This document shows positions 43,145 through 52,093 of a stretch of DNA of 64,000 nucleotides, one piece after another. This DNA is from Alkalimonas amylolytica. GTDB lineage: Bacteria; Pseudomonadota; Gammaproteobacteria; Enterobacterales; Alteromonadaceae. The notes under the pieces were generated by a model. That model made no database searches. It was not told the DNA's origin and worked only from the letters and a program-made list of their open reading frames with translations. The DNA is taken from contig NZ_FNRM01000004.1 in assembly GCF_900107845.1 (NCBI RefSeq), positions 73,471 to 137,470 of the forward strand, given 5' to 3'. Each line of letters begins with the position of its first letter. Position 1 is the stretch's first letter. The translations under genes were made by a program, and so were the position numbers.

Positions 43145-44623
43145 TTACTCCCTGCTGCCGTGATTGGCCAGTTGCTGCTGAGATTGCAGCTGTTTTCTAA
43201 GCGATGCCTTGGTGACCGGGCCGCGTGGTGCTGGCCGACTCACCGCTTTGCCCTCGCCTGGCTGTTCAGGCATGCCAGCCGGCGCTAGCCGGCCCAGCGC
43301 ATTGCCGGCCGCTGCAGCGGCCGTTTTGGCTTTGTGCTGCAAGTAATACACGTTGCTGGATGATGCCAGAAATAAAATCATCCAGAACAAAATCTCGGCG
43401 CGGGCGCGGTCAATAAAGGTGGCCGCGGCTAAAAAGCCAATTAAACCGCATTCCAGCGCCAGGATTTTGTGGTAAATCTCGGGTCGCCCCTGCTTAATCA
43501 TATACTTCTTGGTTTTGTGGCTGATACGAAATACCGACAGCAGCATGCCAACAAACACAAACAACCCCAGCCAGCCAAAGTCACCCAGCACCTGGAACCA
43601 GGTGGAGTGCGGCACCCGCCGCTCGATGGTGTAATTGGTTTTGGTGGGGTCCAGATAGATGGCACTGACCGTCGAATAGCCACCTACCCCCATGCCAAGC
43701 GGGTAGTCTTTGATCATATCAAAGGTACCAAACCAAAAGTGCATCCGGCCCCGGCCATCGCCGCCCCGCTGGCCCTGCTCGTCCGCCTGCAGGGTTTGCA
43801 TCCGGTTCCAGAACGACTCATCGGTTAAATAAAGCGCGCCGGATAAACCGGCGATCACAATGCCCACCGCCGCCATGCGCTGGCGGGCTTTTTGAATGCG
43901 GGAAAACAGCATAAAAAATACAAAGAGTGAACAGCCGGCCAGCACGCCCAAAAAAGCGCCCCGGCTGTTGAGTAGTACCAACACATTCACCACAAAAGCA
44001 CTGCAGACAAAAACCACAGCCCGGGTTTTCCAGTTGCCCTGCCAGGCGTAATACAGCAGCAAAACCACAGCCGGTACCAAAGCCGCTGCGGCCAGGTTGG
44101 AGTCGGTGCTGGTATCAATCATGCCAATACCGGATAAACGGCCGCGATTATCCCGCCCCATGGAATGGCCGTAATAACCCACATAGGCGGCACCAAGCAG
44201 ATAGACCCAGATAGCGATGTTGAGCAAGCGCTCGGTATTCAGCAGCTTATAAGCCACCAACATCACCACCACCAAACGCCAGAAGTAATCGGTAAAACGA
44301 CTGTGTGCATCAGGATCAAGTGCATAGAAAAAAGCGATAAAGTGCAGCAGTAAAAAAGCCAGCATCCAGCCAAACACCGGTTGCTTGGTCCAGGGGCTGA
44401 TTTTACTCAGTTCCTGGTATTTCACCGCCAATGCCAACAACATCATCAAGGCAGTGATAAAGGAATAACGCATGCTGGGAATATCCGCACTCCACCAGCG
44501 ATTTTCCGGGTTAAACATATAAACCAGCTGGTACAGAAAAAACGCCGCTGCGCCGTTGTAAGCCAGCACCGCAATCAGGCCACCGCCATACAGTAATAAG
44601 AAAAACAGCGCAAACTTAGACAC
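43145..44623 (-). CDS. O-antigen-ligase/polymerase-like protein, exosortase A-associated
   Basis: 492 aa. Ten or more TM helices with a large periplasmic loop (RRVPHSTWFQVLGDFGWLG, the conserved H-containing ligase motif) and LLNSRGAFLGVLAG. The N-terminus MSKFALFFLLLYGGGLIAVL and YQLVYMFNPENRWW match the putative O-glycosylation ligase of XrtA loci. The last ~70 residues are a basic, Pro/Gln-rich cytoplasmic tail. The start is a GTG (44623) preceded by a near-perfect AGGAGGT 5 nt upstream. Either polymerises the EPS (Wzy role) or transfers glycan onto PEP-CTERM proteins; no other Wzy candidate was seen. Confidence 0.9.
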   Translation of the reverse strand: MSKFALFFLLLYGGGLIAVLAYNGAAAFFLYQLVYMFNPENRWWSADIPSMRYSFITALMMLLALAVKYQELSKISPWTKQPVFGWMLAFLLLHFIAFFYALDPDAHSRFTDYFWRLVVVMLVAYKLLNTERLLNIAIWVYLLGAAYVGYYGHSMGRDNRGRLSGIGMIDTSTDSNLAAAALVPAVVLLLYYAWQGNWKTRAVVFVCSAFVVNVLVLLNSRGAFLGVLAGCSLFVFFMLFSRIQKARQRMAAVGIVIAGLSGALYLTDESFWNRMQTLQADEQGQRGGDGRGRMHFWFGTFDMIKDYPLGMGVGGYSTVSAIYLDPTKTNYTIERRVPHSTWFQVLGDFGWLGLFVFVGMLLSVFRISHKTKKYMIKQGRPEIYHKILALECGLIGFLAAATFIDRARAEILFWMILFLASSSNVYYLQHKAKTAAAAAGNALGRLAPAGMPEQPGEGKAVSRPAPRGPVTKASLRKQLQSQQQLANHGSRE

Positions 44624-44686
44624 AGTGGACCTCCTGCTTGCAACGGCTGGCTGTAACCAAAAGCAATGCCGGGCGAATACGACCTA

Positions 44687-45772
44687 TCATAAGGCAATGT
44701 ACCGGCGGATACGAGCACCCAGGCCATTGGCCAGCGGCAACGGCAGCTGTTGCCAGGCTTTTTCTGCCAGGGAGCGCAGCCTGGACGGCCCGGCATCGTC
44801 GGCACTCAGTAAATGGGTGATGCCGCTGTGCTGAGGTTTGAGCAATTGCCAGTCCAGCGGCACCGGCTCAGCCCCCCACTGCTTTTTAAAGCGATAGGTG
44901 CCTTCTTGTGGTGTGGAGCGTCCCATATCAAAGAAGCGCACACCATGGTCAGCCAGATGAGCCTGCAAGGTCCAGTACAGCAGCATATTGGGCGCCAGAT
45001 AGTTGTAATCGGCCAAGGTCGAGGCCCATGGGATCACCGCCTGTTCGCCCTGCAGTAACACCAAACCAGCACCAACCACCACATCCTGATACCAAACCAA
45101 ACCAATGACGGCCTGGCCCGCCGGATAATGCTGCAAGATAGCATCAAACCAGGCCACACTATGAGGCGGTGAGCCCAAACGCTTCATGTTGGCACTATAG
45201 ACCTGATAAAACAGCCGCACGGCTTCGCGATCGGTGCGAACCTCGGCGGTCAGGCCATTTTTTTCTGCTTTTTTGATCTGACTGCGTAACTTGGGTTTGT
45301 AACTGGCCAGCAGGGCTTCGGAGCTGGCAGGCAAAACCGTCACCATTCGTACTTTTTGGCTGGAAAATTCTGGATTGGCGACATGCCCATAACGGATTTC
45401 AACGGCTTCGGGCTGACGATTCTGCAGTTGTTGCACCAACGCCTGCTCCAGTTCCGAGGAGACGGCCAGTGGCCCGGAGAAGTCACAAAAAGGCTGGGAG
45501 ATCAGGCGGCAACTAGCCAACGGTCGTTTAAAACGGACATAAGGCAAGATCCCAAGAATTGGCTGCTCTGGCTGGCGGGTATCCCGCACAACCAAACAAC
45601 CTGGCGTATGGCCATAGGCTTGTTCAACCGCTCTACGCCAGCCACTGTGTATGTATGGGCTGGCGGTAGCCAGAGTGGCAATAAAGGCATCGGCTTCAGG
45701 CTGGTCTTCGGCAGCCAGCTCATGGAAAGTGCATGCGTTGATAAGTGGTTCCATCCTAGTCGTTGCATTCAT
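44687..45772 (-). CDS. FemAB-like protein, PEP-CTERM system-associated
   Basis: 361 aa. The double-GNAT FemAB fold is indicated by SPYIHSGWRRAVEQAYGH, ILPYVRFKRPL, YKPKLRSQIKKAEKNGL, YSANMKRLGSPPHS, NYLAPNMLLYWTLQAHLADHG and FDMGRSTPQEGTYRFKKQWG. These match the XrtA-associated FemAB family. Known FemAB proteins move amino acids from tRNA to peptidoglycan precursors, but here aminoacylation or acylation of an EPS sugar is more likely (inference). Overlaps the GNAT-like gene by an ATGA (45769-45772). Confidence 0.9.
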   Translation of the reverse strand: MNATTRMEPLINACTFHELAAEDQPEADAFIATLATASPYIHSGWRRAVEQAYGHTPGCLVVRDTRQPEQPILGILPYVRFKRPLASCRLISQPFCDFSGPLAVSSELEQALVQQLQNRQPEAVEIRYGHVANPEFSSQKVRMVTVLPASSEALLASYKPKLRSQIKKAEKNGLTAEVRTDREAVRLFYQVYSANMKRLGSPPHSVAWFDAILQHYPAGQAVIGLVWYQDVVVGAGLVLLQGEQAVIPWASTLADYNYLAPNMLLYWTLQAHLADHGVRFFDMGRSTPQEGTYRFKKQWGAEPVPLDWQLLKPQHSGITHLLSADDAGPSRLRSLAEKAWQQLPLPLANGLGARIRRYIAL

Positions 45773-46914
45773 GGCTGTGACGTTGCTCCAAACAGAGTCC
45801 GTAATTTATGCTTGCTTTGCCTGGCAAAAGACTCCAGTCGAAAACGCGCTCTGGCATGCTGCAAGCGAAGCTGGCATAAAACGGCATGCGGTTGGCCCAA
45901 CTGCCGTTTATAACGCTCATCACCCGCCATAAAATCATAAAACTCACGTCCTTGCCGACAGTAATGCTCGATGCACAGACTGTGTCCAACCAGGCCGGGC
46001 TTCAACTGCTTGTCGAGCTCTGGCCGAAAACCCGCCAGATAAAAATAAATCCGATTACGATAACGCAACTGATAAAAGGTGGCCAGGTGCTGCTGTCCGG
46101 CCATCAGAGTCAACAATTCGGTCCCTGGTGCTTGTGCCGGCTCGCTACTCTGCTCTGCCCAGGCTGCCTTGATAAGCGCCCGATGAAAAGCCAGAAACTC
46201 CGGATTAGCAAAACCACTTTGCCCTGCCTCGCTACCCCAGCGCTGTTGATGCCAGGGGCTGATAGCATCAAACCATTGCAGTGCTTGCTGCACGTTTTGA
46301 GCTTGTTCCAAACGTAGCTCGCCATACTGTTGATAGCGCCGCTTGCTGCGATTAATTTGATAACGGCAATTAGCCGATAAGCTGGTCAGATAACTTTGAC
46401 CTGAGTCACGTAACGCTTGTAAATCCACGCCAAAGCATGGTTGCTGCCAATCGATTTGCCGATGCAGTGGAGCTTGCTGCCATTGTTTGGCCTGGTGCGC
46501 ATCCACACCTGCCAGCACCAACTCATCCCACTGCTGCCACTGCAGCAGACCGTTTAACACAGCGTGATCTACCGGCCCGGTCATTCCTCGCCGGGCCAGC
46601 ACCGTATTGTATTCAATCCAGATCTGGTCCTGGCTGGCTACACCGGTTTGGTGCAACCGCAGCACGCGGGAGCCGATCAACCGATGGCGACGCTCGAAGC
46701 TGCAGCTGAATAAAGCCAGGCCAACCAGTTCATTGGCTGCGAATACCCGCATCACCATCAGATCGGGTTGGTAGGTTTGCAACCAGACACGAACCCATAG
46801 CCAGGACACAAAAATGCTACCGTCGGCGTCTGCTTCCAGTTGCTGCCAATCCGTCGCTATCTCAGCGAGATCCTGCAGCGGCTGCCAGCTGGTGCGCAGC
46901 GTATGGTCACTCAT
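45769..46914 (-). CDS. GNAT/FemAB-like acyltransferase (BcsL/CelD-type)
   Basis: 381 aa. SIFVSWLWVRVWLQTY near the N-terminus, SYLTSLSANCRYQINRSKRRYQQYGELRL in the middle, LATFYQLRYRNRIYFYLAGFRPELDKQLKPG and YDFMAGDERYKRQLGQP near the end are diagnostic for the cellulose-biosynthesis-protein CelD/GNAT family common in EPS loci. Start: ATG 46914 is preferred because family members begin just before the WQPLQDL stretch; GTG 46950, 9 nt after the epimerase stop, is possible. Probably transfers an acyl or aminoacyl group to a sugar. It precedes the FemAB-like gene and has the same general fold. Confidence 0.82.
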   Translation of the reverse strand: MSDHTLRTSWQPLQDLAEIATDWQQLEADADGSIFVSWLWVRVWLQTYQPDLMVMRVFAANELVGLALFSCSFERRHRLIGSRVLRLHQTGVASQDQIWIEYNTVLARRGMTGPVDHAVLNGLLQWQQWDELVLAGVDAHQAKQWQQAPLHRQIDWQQPCFGVDLQALRDSGQSYLTSLSANCRYQINRSKRRYQQYGELRLEQAQNVQQALQWFDAISPWHQQRWGSEAGQSGFANPEFLAFHRALIKAAWAEQSSEPAQAPGTELLTLMAGQQHLATFYQLRYRNRIYFYLAGFRPELDKQLKPGLVGHSLCIEHYCRQGREFYDFMAGDERYKRQLGQPHAVLCQLRLQHARARFRLESFARQSKHKLRTLFGATSQP

Positions 46915-46959
46915 CACCGTGCACACCAACGCAATGCAAGATTCAACCACTCCATCCGC

Positions 46960-47967
46960 TTAGCCCCGGATCCGGTAGTAATCCTGATACCAGTCGACAA
47001 AACGCTGCACTCCGGTAGCAACAGGTGTCGCCGGTTTAAAGCCAACGGCCTTGCTTAAATCATCGATATCGGCGTAGGTGGCGGGCACATCACCGGCCTG
47101 CATCGGTAAAAACTCTTTGATGGCTTCTTTACCCATCGCCGTTTCAATGTGCTGAATAAACTGCATCAGTTCAACCGGTTGATTGTTGCCGATATTAAAA
47201 ATTTTATAAGGCGCGGTACTTTCCGAAGCGATTGCCGGATCCCAGTTTGGGTTGGCGGGTGGAATGCAATCCTGCACCCGCACCACCCCTTCGACGATGT
47301 CATCGATGTAGGTAAAGTCGCGCTGCATCTTGCCCTGATTGAACACCTTGATGGGCTTGTCGTTGGCAATGGCATCGGCAAACAGAAACATCGCCATATC
47401 CGGCCGGCCCCAGGGGCCATAGACGGTAAAAAAACGCAGCCCTGTGGTCGGAATGCGGTACAGATGGCTGTAGCTGTGGGCCATCAGTTCATTGGCTTTC
47501 TTGGTTGCTGCGTACAGGGACACCGGGTGGTCCACTCTGTCTTGCACGGAAAAAGGCATGACCGGGTTCATGCCATAGACCGAGCTGGATGAGGCATACA
47601 CCAAGTGCTCTACCTGTTGCTGGCGGCACCCTTCCAGCACATGCAGCATGCCCATCAGATTGCTTTCGCCGTACACCAGCGGGTTTTCTATCGAATAGCG
47701 CACCCCGGCCTGAGCCGCCAGATGGATGACCCGTTGAAAAGAATGGCTGCTGAATAGCTCTGCCATGCCTGCCCGGTCGGCGATATCCAGCGGTAGAAAG
47801 GTAAAATCGGGATGAGGCAGTAGTTGAGCGAGGCGGTCTTGCTTTAACTGGACGGCATAGTAATCGTTCAGATTGTCTATCCCGATCACAGCGTGGCCAA
47901 GTTCCAGCAGACGCTGACAGACATAAAATCCGATAAAACCCGCAGCGCCCGTGACTAAAAACTTCAT
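46960..47967 (-). CDS. UDP-glucuronate 4-epimerase-type NAD-dependent epimerase
   Basis: 335 aa extended SDR. TGAAGFIGFYVCQRLLELGH (NAD loop), NDYYAVQLKQDRL, HLAAQAGVRYSIENPLVYGESN, ASSSSVYGMN, YAATKKANELMAHSYSHLY (catalytic Tyr/Lys), TVYGPWGRPDMAMFLFADAI and RDFTYIDDIVEGVVRV are all typical of the LspL/Cap1J-like UDP-GlcA 4-epimerases. Makes UDP-GalA from UDP-GlcA. The UDP-glucose dehydrogenase needed to make UDP-GlcA was not found in the window. AAGGA lies 7 nt before the ATG. Confidence 0.92.
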   Translation of the reverse strand: MKFLVTGAAGFIGFYVCQRLLELGHAVIGIDNLNDYYAVQLKQDRLAQLLPHPDFTFLPLDIADRAGMAELFSSHSFQRVIHLAAQAGVRYSIENPLVYGESNLMGMLHVLEGCRQQQVEHLVYASSSSVYGMNPVMPFSVQDRVDHPVSLYAATKKANELMAHSYSHLYRIPTTGLRFFTVYGPWGRPDMAMFLFADAIANDKPIKVFNQGKMQRDFTYIDDIVEGVVRVQDCIPPANPNWDPAIASESTAPYKIFNIGNNQPVELMQFIQHIETAMGKEAIKEFLPMQAGDVPATYADIDDLSKAVGFKPATPVATGVQRFVDWYQDYYRIRG

Positions 47968-47996
47968 GCTTCATCCTTGGTTTGAATGGTTATTGG

Positions 47997-49289
47997 CTAA
48001 TCCTTGCCACGATAGAGCGGCATTGCCCCTAATTTTTGTTGGATTAACGCTAATCGCTTTTGATAAGCGGCAGAATCCAGGTCGACATAATAGCTTAGAA
48101 ACTGCTCGTATTGAATACCTTCGTGCAAGGATTCAAACTCTGGTAGCAGGTCACTGTCATCGCGTGGTTGTAAAAAAAACGCTTGCAGGTTTTTGGCCGA
48201 GTCTTCGGATTGCAAGGCCAGCTCGGCAAAACGCAAGCCAGCTTTATCCGCCAGTAAGTCGACAAAGCTAAAGCCACTGCGCCCGGGGTTGGTATCCAGC
48301 AGTTCTTTCATCTCCCCGGCCAACAACCCCAGCTCGCGGTTGGTGAGCGCTTTGATCACAGCCGAATACACAAAGTGTTGCTGTAAGTCGAAGCGTCCGG
48401 CCAGTTGCACCTCACCAGTGCCTGGTCGGGTCAGCACGAGCTTGTGCCCGTCAGCAAGCAACCAGTCAAAGTGAACCGGGCCGAAAAATGCCCCCAAGGC
48501 CAGTAGAGCGGCCTGGTTTTCCAGCACAGCACTGACCTCTGCTTGCTCGCTATGAACATAAGCCGCATGAAACACCACACTCAGATAGCTACTCAGTTCC
48601 TGCGATTTATGCTGCAGGTAGTGTGCTTGCAGCTGCTGCAAATAGGCTTCAGTGCGGTCCGGCTCATGGTGCAAAAAACGTTGTAAGGGCAAACCTGAGC
48701 GCAGCCCGCCTTTCAAGTTATCGGGAATAGCAAAACGAAAGCGCACCCTATTGGGCTCTAATTGCACTTGTTCCACCGCGTAAATCAAGTGGGCTACTTC
48801 ATCCGAACCCAGCATGCGGCTGGCTTGCCAACTGAGCACCCGCAGTACCCAGGAGCCAGGTATTGAGACAGAACCAAGCTGCACCCGCTCCAACCAATCG
48901 CCCTGCTCCTCCGGTACCAAGCTGGCTTGCACATTCAAATGAAGCGCCCCTGCCAGCAACGGATAAGACAATGCCAGCGTAGCTCTGTCGGCTGTCATGC
49001 TGGCTTCGGCCTGGACTTTGGGAAAAGCTCGTTGACCTATCGCAATGAGCGCCTGACTCTCTTGCAATGTGATATACAGATGTTGCTGCTGCAAGGCCCT
49101 GCCTTTAAGGCGGCTGCCAAAGGTTTCTGCCAACAAAGCCGTTTCAGGTGTAACTGGGTAGCTGTTTTGCACCGAGGGCTTAAAATCAAGCAGCAAAAAA
49201 CTCAGTAAAGCAAGCAGCAACAGACAACCAAGCAGAATGCGAGTCAGCAGCTTACTCAGCGTAAAGCCCACCATGGACAATGATTGCAT
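47997..49289 (-). CDS. membrane-anchored periplasmic protein of unknown function, paralogue B
   Basis: 430 aa. N-terminal TM (LLTRILLGCLLLLALLSFLLL) and a large soluble domain. Shared C-terminal motifs with the protein at 15652: HFVYSAVIKALTN, SGFSFVDLLADKAGLRFAE. The N-terminal halves also correspond (for example LGSVSIPGSWVLRVLSW versus LGKLPVPGMLAMLML). The start is the ATG at 49289, giving exactly the length of paralogue A; TTG 49298 and ATG 49274 are alternatives. It lies 15 nt downstream of wecB and 29 nt upstream of the epimerase, so it belongs to the sugar-precursor operon. Function unknown. Confidence 0.75.
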   Translation of the reverse strand: MQSLSMVGFTLSKLLTRILLGCLLLLALLSFLLLDFKPSVQNSYPVTPETALLAETFGSRLKGRALQQQHLYITLQESQALIAIGQRAFPKVQAEASMTADRATLALSYPLLAGALHLNVQASLVPEEQGDWLERVQLGSVSIPGSWVLRVLSWQASRMLGSDEVAHLIYAVEQVQLEPNRVRFRFAIPDNLKGGLRSGLPLQRFLHHEPDRTEAYLQQLQAHYLQHKSQELSSYLSVVFHAAYVHSEQAEVSAVLENQAALLALGAFFGPVHFDWLLADGHKLVLTRPGTGEVQLAGRFDLQQHFVYSAVIKALTNRELGLLAGEMKELLDTNPGRSGFSFVDLLADKAGLRFAELALQSEDSAKNLQAFFLQPRDDSDLLPEFESLHEGIQYEQFLSYYVDLDSAAYQKRLALIQQKLGAMPLYRGKD

Positions 49290-49303
49290 CGTGGCCAAGT
49301 AGG

Positions 49304-50440
49304 CTAACCCTTACTGACAGCCGGATAGTGCAGTAAGCGCTCGGCAATCTGCTGGCAAGCGCTACCATCGCCATAAGGATTATGCGCTACACTCATTTGC
49401 TGATACCAGGCAGCATCATCCATCAGCCGCGAGACCTCCCGCACAATGCTGTCTTGGTCTGTGCCTACCAGCAAGACAGTGCCAGCAGCAACAGCCTCTG
49501 GCCGTTCCGTGGTGTCACGCATCACCAGGACTGGCTTACCCAGCGAAGGCGCTTCTTCCTGAATCCCCCCTGAGTCGGTGAGAACCAGATAGGACTGGCG
49601 CATTAAAAAGACAAAGGGTAAGTAGTCCTGCGGTTCAATCAGGTGAATATTGGCCTGCTCACCCAGCAAGCGGAACACTGGCTCGCGTACATTCGGGTTC
49701 AAGTGCACGGGGTAGACAAAGTCGCAGTCGGGGTAGGTATCGGCCAGTTGTTTTAACGCCGCACAAATGTTATCAAAACCTGCACCAAAGCTTTCCCGGC
49801 GATGTCCGGTAATCAACACCATGCGCCGCTCTTGGCCCCAGGGCAGTTGCTCTGATAACTCTTGCAGCAAGGCCGGTGTTTGTTCGATTTTCCCGACCAC
49901 CGCCAGCAAGGCATCAATGACGGTGTTGCCCGTAACGCTTATCTGCTCTGGCACCACCCCTTCGCTCAGCAAATTCTGCCGCGCTGACTCGGTGGGGGCA
50001 AAATGCAGCTGTGTCAAAACACCGGTTAACTTGCGATTGGCTTCCTCTGGCCAGGGACTAAACAGGTTGCCGGTACGCAACCCTGCCTCGACATGGCCAA
50101 TGGCAATTTTTTCGTAATAACAGGCAAGCGCGGTGGCAAAGGTGGTGCTGGTATCGCCATGCACCAGCACCAGATCCGGTTGGTAGCTGCGCAGCACTGC
50201 TTTTAATCGCTGCAAAATGGTGATGGTGACATCAAATAAATCCTGCCCGGGCTTCATGATGTCTAAATCGAAATCCGGTTTGATGTCAAACAACCCGAGC
50301 ACCTGATCGAGCATCTGCCGGTGCTGTGCCGTTACACAGACCTTGTTCTCAATGCCTGGCGTTTGTTGCAATGTATTCACCAAAGGCGCCATTTTGATGG
50401 CTTCCGGGCGGGTTCCAAACACGATCAGTGTTTTTAGCAT
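49304..50440 (-). CDS. wecB: UDP-N-acetylglucosamine 2-epimerase (non-hydrolysing)
   Basis: 378 aa. [67 protein letters not shown]-type [18 protein letters not shown] and [10 protein letters not shown] are diagnostic. Converts UDP-GlcNAc to UDP-ManNAc. ATG 50440 is chosen: it starts at the family N-terminus and has TAAGG about 9 nt upstream, while an in-frame extension to 50545 is unlike the family. Heads the leftward run 50440-38660; the divergent neighbour is wecC, which uses its product. Confidence 0.95.
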   Translation of the reverse strand: MLKTLIVFGTRPEAIKMAPLVNTLQQTPGIENKVCVTAQHRQMLDQVLGLFDIKPDFDLDIMKPGQDLFDVTITILQRLKAVLRSYQPDLVLVHGDTSTTFATALACYYEKIAIGHVEAGLRTGNLFSPWPEEANRKLTGVLTQLHFAPTESARQNLLSEGVVPEQISVTGNTVIDALLAVVGKIEQTPALLQELSEQLPWGQERRMVLITGHRRESFGAGFDNICAALKQLADTYPDCDFVYPVHLNPNVREPVFRLLGEQANIHLIEPQDYLPFVFLMRQSYLVLTDSGGIQEEAPSLGKPVLVMRDTTERPEAVAAGTVLLVGTDQDSIVREVSRLMDDAAWYQQMSVAHNPYGDGSACQQIAERLLHYPAVSKG

Positions 50441-50825
50441 AACGATAACCTTATCTGTTGCTGAAGTGTCCATACACGAACGGTAAGAATAAGATGACGA
50501 TGGTATCAAAATTTCCACCGCTGATGGTAAGAATTTCAGCAGCAAGGCCTCAGAAATCCTCGCTTTGCACAGGGCGAGCTATTGCGCTTTATAGGGCTAT
50601 CGTTTAGTCTTTGTTCTAGTTAAATGACAGGCATGTCGAACAGCAGCAATGGAGTGCGAGAGTCTGCTAAAGTGGAAAGACCATGCGGATGGAACATCCA
50701 CTTTTCACCACGCAACTTGCTGGCTCCACTCGACACGCCACCACAATTTCGACCGTCTTTCATCACGGCCTGTATCATAAGTGTATAGCCGCAGTGAATG
50801 CAGTTAGGTGAGCAAGGATACGAGC
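50441..50825. promoter_or_regulatory. divergent wecB-wecC intergenic region with inverted repeat
   Basis: 385 nt without a gene. An inverted repeat AAAGTGGA (50669-50676) / TCCACTTT (50697-50704) encloses a further small stem GGATG/CATCC. A TATCAT (with a second TATAG-like box) near 50776-50790 could serve the wecC promoter, but no matching -35 was seen. No ops/JUMPstart element was seen. Confidence 0.35.
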
Positions 50826-52070
50826 ATGCACGATTTCAGCAAAATTTCAGTCATCGGTCTGGGTTACATTGGCCTGCCAACCGCAGCGGTGATAGCCTCC
50901 CGGGGCGTTCAGGTCCATGGGGTGGACATCTCTGAGCATGCTGTCGACACAATCAACCAAGGTAAAATTCATATTGTTGAACCGGATTTGGATATGCTGG
51001 TTCAAGCGGCTGTTTCGACCGGCAAACTAAAAGCATCGACCGAAGCAGAAGCTGCCGATGTGTTTATGATTGCAGTCCCTACCCCTTTTAAAGGTGATAA
51101 AAAGCCTGATCTCAGCTACATTGAAGCGGCCATCCATACCATTGCCCCGCATGTAAATAAAGGTAATTTAATTATTCTGGAATCGACCTCGCCGGTTGGC
51201 ACCACCGAAAAAATTGCGCAGTGGTTAGCACAGCTACGACCAGACTTACGGATGCCACATGCCAATGCCGAGCAATCCGATGTCTTTATTGCACATTGCC
51301 CGGAACGGGTCTTGCCTGGCCGGGTGTTGCAGGAGCTGGTAAGTAACGATCGCATTATTGGTGGCATTAGTCCCCGCTGTGCTCACAAAGCCATGGAGCT
51401 GTATCAGCTTTTTGTTCGTGGTGAGTGCCTGGTAACCGATGCCCGCACTGCGGAGATGGCCAAGCTTACTGAAAACTCCTTCCGTGATGTCAACATCGCC
51501 TTTGCCAATGAGCTATCGATGATATGTGACCATTTGAAGATTAATGTCTGGGAGCTTATTCAACTGGCAAACCGCCATCCCAGGGTCAATATTTTAAGCC
51601 CCGGCCCTGGTGTTGGCGGCCACTGCATTGCGGTCGATCCCTGGTTCATTGTGGACTCAGCCCCAGAGCAAGCCAAAATGATACGCTTGGCCCGTGAAGT
51701 TAATGATGCTAAACCTCATTACGTGATGGATCGGGTAAAAAAAGCGGCCGATGAATTCAAAAAACCGGTGATTGCCTGCCTTGGTCTGGCATTTAAAGCC
51801 GATATCGATGATCTACGTGAAAGCCCGGCACTGGATATAGCCAAAGAACTTACCGAGCAACGCATCGGCGAAGTGCTGTGGGTAGAACCGAATATTCGTT
51901 CGCTGCCCAAAGCATACCAAGCTTTCACCCCCCAACTGGTAAGCTTGCATGAAGCACTGGAGCGCGCCCATATTTTGGTGGTACTGGTGGATCACAAACA
52001 ATTTAAATCGTTAAAGCCCGGCGATGTGGCTGCCAAAGTTGTGATTGACACCCGCGGTCTGTTTGGTTAA
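50826..52070 (+). CDS. wecC: UDP-N-acetyl-D-mannosamine dehydrogenase
   Basis: 414 aa. VIGLGYIGLPTAAVIASRG (NAD loop), VPTPFKGDKKPDLSYIEAA, STSPVGTTEKIAQWL, CPERVLPGRVLQEL, ENSFRDVNIAFANELSMICD and the catalytic-Cys motif GPGVGGHCIAVDPWF identify the UDP-ManNAc/UDP-sugar 6-dehydrogenase family with WecC features. Oxidises UDP-ManNAc to UDP-ManNAcA, using two NAD. ATG 50826 has AAGGA 7 nt upstream; GTG 50808 is less likely. Divergent from wecB and upstream of prsT by 23 nt. Confidence 0.95.
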   Translation: MHDFSKISVIGLGYIGLPTAAVIASRGVQVHGVDISEHAVDTINQGKIHIVEPDLDMLVQAAVSTGKLKASTEAEAADVFMIAVPTPFKGDKKPDLSYIEAAIHTIAPHVNKGNLIILESTSPVGTTEKIAQWLAQLRPDLRMPHANAEQSDVFIAHCPERVLPGRVLQELVSNDRIIGGISPRCAHKAMELYQLFVRGECLVTDARTAEMAKLTENSFRDVNIAFANELSMICDHLKINVWELIQLANRHPRVNILSPGPGVGGHCIAVDPWFIVDSAPEQAKMIRLAREVNDAKPHYVMDRVKKAADEFKKPVIACLGLAFKADIDDLRESPALDIAKELTEQRIGEVLWVEPNIRSLPKAYQAFTPQLVSLHEALERAHILVVLVDHKQFKSLKPGDVAAKVVIDTRGLFG

Positions 52071-52093
52071 TTGCCTGCTCAAGGAGAGGAAAG

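Noticed and set aside
50441-50545. N-terminal extension of WecB
   Set aside because: The family starts at the VFGTRPEA motif; the extension has no resemblance and no ribosome site.
52061-52076. Sigma-54-like TGGTTAA-TTGC-CTGC before prsT
   Set aside because: Spacing of GG and GC fits, but both boxes deviate at conserved positions and it overlaps the end of wecC.
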